A stretch of DNA of 32,638 bases from Sphingobium sp. CCH11-B1 (GTDB lineage: Bacteria; Pseudomonadota; Alphaproteobacteria; Sphingomonadales; Sphingomonadaceae): contig NZ_LSJY01000062.1 of the NCBI RefSeq assembly GCF_001556865.1, forward strand, positions 1-32,638, in the 5' to 3' direction. Shown piece after piece: positions 31,874 to 32,638 of the stretch. Every line of letters begins with the position of its first letter. Position 1 is the stretch's first letter. The notes under the pieces were generated by a model that did not search any database, was not told the origin of the DNA, and was given only the letters and a program-made list of their open reading frames with translations. The position numbers and the translations under genes are program-made.

Positions 31874-32638
31874 CAAACGCCCTCTTCGACGAATTTCGTA
31901 GCCTCGGGCGCATCTTCGCTCAAAGCCCCCAGTCGCTGGAGCGTGTGCTTGGCGGTCATGCAGCCGTCGCCCGGATATTGCTGGGCTCCCGCCTGGTGCT
32001 CCTTGAAGGAATGCGGGAGGAATTTGCTTCTCTTCCGATCAGTCCAGACTGCCCCAATTTGCTTCAATATCTGATGGCTTCGATGGGCGCTCTGCCCGAC
32101 GAGGTCTTGCGGGTCATATTTCTTGACAGCGCGGGGCATCTGATCGCCGATGAGCAACTGCAGGTTGGTTCTCTCCGGCAACTGGCACTTTATCCTCGCG
32201 CTATCTTTCGACGTGCTATGGAACTCGATGCTGCCGGATTGATCCTTGTACACAATCATCCAAGTGGAAATCCGAATCCCAGCGAAAGCGACATTGCCGT
32301 CACACAGACCTTGTCGGAAATCGGTCGTTCCCTCGACATCGATATCGTCGATCATATCGTGGTTACCGCGACCCGGACCATGAGAGTGTCATCCCTAAAC
32401 ATGTTCCAGCCCCATCGACCGACAGAAAGCTCCCATGTCATTAAGGACAGCGTAGGGCCGAAAGCCGGCTACCCCTATGATCGAGGTCCCGCAGCCCTTG
32501 AGAACGCAAGAGCCGTCCGCGAGCGCCGCAAGTTCCGAAGTGCGTTGATCGGGTCGCCGGAACTGTTTGGTGAGCCGTCCTGGGTGTCAAACGGCGTTCA
32601 AAAGGGACCCCCGATCGGCGTCGAAGAGGGACCCCCTT
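31825..32638 (+). CDS. RadC/JAB-domain protein, start uncertain, runs off window
   Basis: RadC-family protein with an MPN/JAB1 metalloprotease-like domain; its biochemical role is unresolved despite the DNA-repair name, and such genes are common on mobile elements. The domain-like part begins near ILADFIEIIEPVDGDQLANA, continues with LRVIFLDSAGHLIADEQL, and has the JAB motif VHNHPSGNPNPSESD at 32248-32292 (His, His, Ser, Asp all present), then VDHIVV. No ATG, GTG or TTG occurs in this frame between 31381 and 31945, so 31825 (CTG) is only a placeholder for the start. After the domain the frame continues through a charged tail (ALENARAVRERRKFRSALIG) into an apparent IS21-like end without a stop. 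Confidence 0.75.
   Translation, partial: MADFIEIIEPVDGDQLANALFDEFRSLGRIFAQSPQSLERVLGGHAAVARILLGSRLVLLEGMREEFASLPISPDCPNLLQYLMASMGALPDEVLRVIFLDSAGHLIADEQLQVGSLRQLALYPRAIFRRAMELDAAGLILVHNHPSGNPNPSESDIAVTQTLSEIGRSLDIDIVDHIVVTATRTMRVSSLNMFQPHRPTESSHVIKDSVGPKAGYPYDRGPAALENARAVRERRKFRSALIGSPELFGEPSWVSNGVQKGPPIGVEEGPP
32585..32638. mobile_element. Terminal segment of a probable IS21-family insertion sequence
   Basis: Starting at TGTCAAACGGCG (32585) the sequence shows AAAAGGGACCCCC followed about 24 bases later by AGAGGGACCCCC. Repeated GGGACCCCC blocks close to a TG terminus are typical of IS21-family ends. The change falls in the middle of a protein-like tail (PELFGEPSW), as expected for an insertion. 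The transposase genes would lie beyond the window, so identity rests only on these 54 bases. Confidence 0.6.

Larger units (their letters stand above)
22048..32638. mobile_element. Left part of an integrative mobilizable/conjugative element at tRNA-Lys
   Basis: From the tRNA 3' end onward the content changes to mobility functions: tyrosine integrase, MobF relaxase, TraD coupling protein, transglycosylase, nuclease, and a RadC-type gene entered by an IS21-like end. The element's far end is outside the window. Mating-pore genes are not seen in this part, so it may be an ICE with its secretion genes farther right, or a mobilizable element that borrows one. Confidence 0.75.

Noticed and set aside
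31870..32355. 161-codon minus-strand frame opposite the RadC gene
   Set aside because: The plus strand has the JAB motif and RadC sequence in order; the minus frame shows none.

Overview
The window reads as the chromosome of a GC-rich sphingomonad (Sphingomonadaceae, in the Sphingobium / Sphingomonas / Novosphingobium range) carrying the left end of an integrated mobile element. The assignment is inferred from familiar core gene order, protein sequences, frequent GTG/TTG starts and two kinds of intergenic palindrome. It was not checked by a database search.

Positions 1-21866 are core chromosome. On the minus strand lie glyQ and the first 381 codons of glyS. On the plus strand follow a tandem pair of TraB/GumN-family envelope proteins (one with a signal peptide, one a lipoprotein), rplY (L25/Ctc), pth, an HD-GYP c-di-GMP phosphodiesterase, phosphoglucomutase and a DUF2490 protein. 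A DUF983 membrane protein is convergent with the last of these. Then come ychF, a uracil-DNA-glycosylase-superfamily gene, a Tat-exported PhoD-type phosphatase and a MaoC-like dehydratase. mutL and a small exported protein of unknown role lie on the minus strand. mreB-mreC-mreD-mrdA(PBP2)-rodA is the rod-shape/elongasome operon; its last four genes are joined by start/stop overlaps. Two long palindromes sit at 4717-4819 and 10977-11052.

A tRNA-Lys(CTT) gene (21972-22047) marks the junction. Immediately downstream is a tyrosine recombinase, the usual layout of an ICE or IME inserted at a tRNA 3' end. No second attachment site is visible, so the element continues past the window. Its minus-strand transfer operon reads: ribbon-helix-helix accessory protein, TraD coupling protein, MobF/TraI relaxase-helicase, membrane-anchored Mrr-like nuclease, VirB1-like lytic transglycosylase. 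Overlaps or an 11-base gap join these genes. A hairpin before the first gene contains its Shine-Dalgarno sequence, and the adjacent intergenic region has repeats that make it the best oriT candidate. No mating-pore (VirB/Tra T4SS) genes are visible.

Divergent from the transfer operon is a plus-strand accessory row: a LuxR-type HTH protein with a C-terminal membrane anchor, a small helical protein, a multi-pass membrane protein and a RadC/JAB-domain protein. The RadC frame has no ordinary start near its domain and continues into a tail that appears to be cut by the end of an IS21-like element at about 32585.
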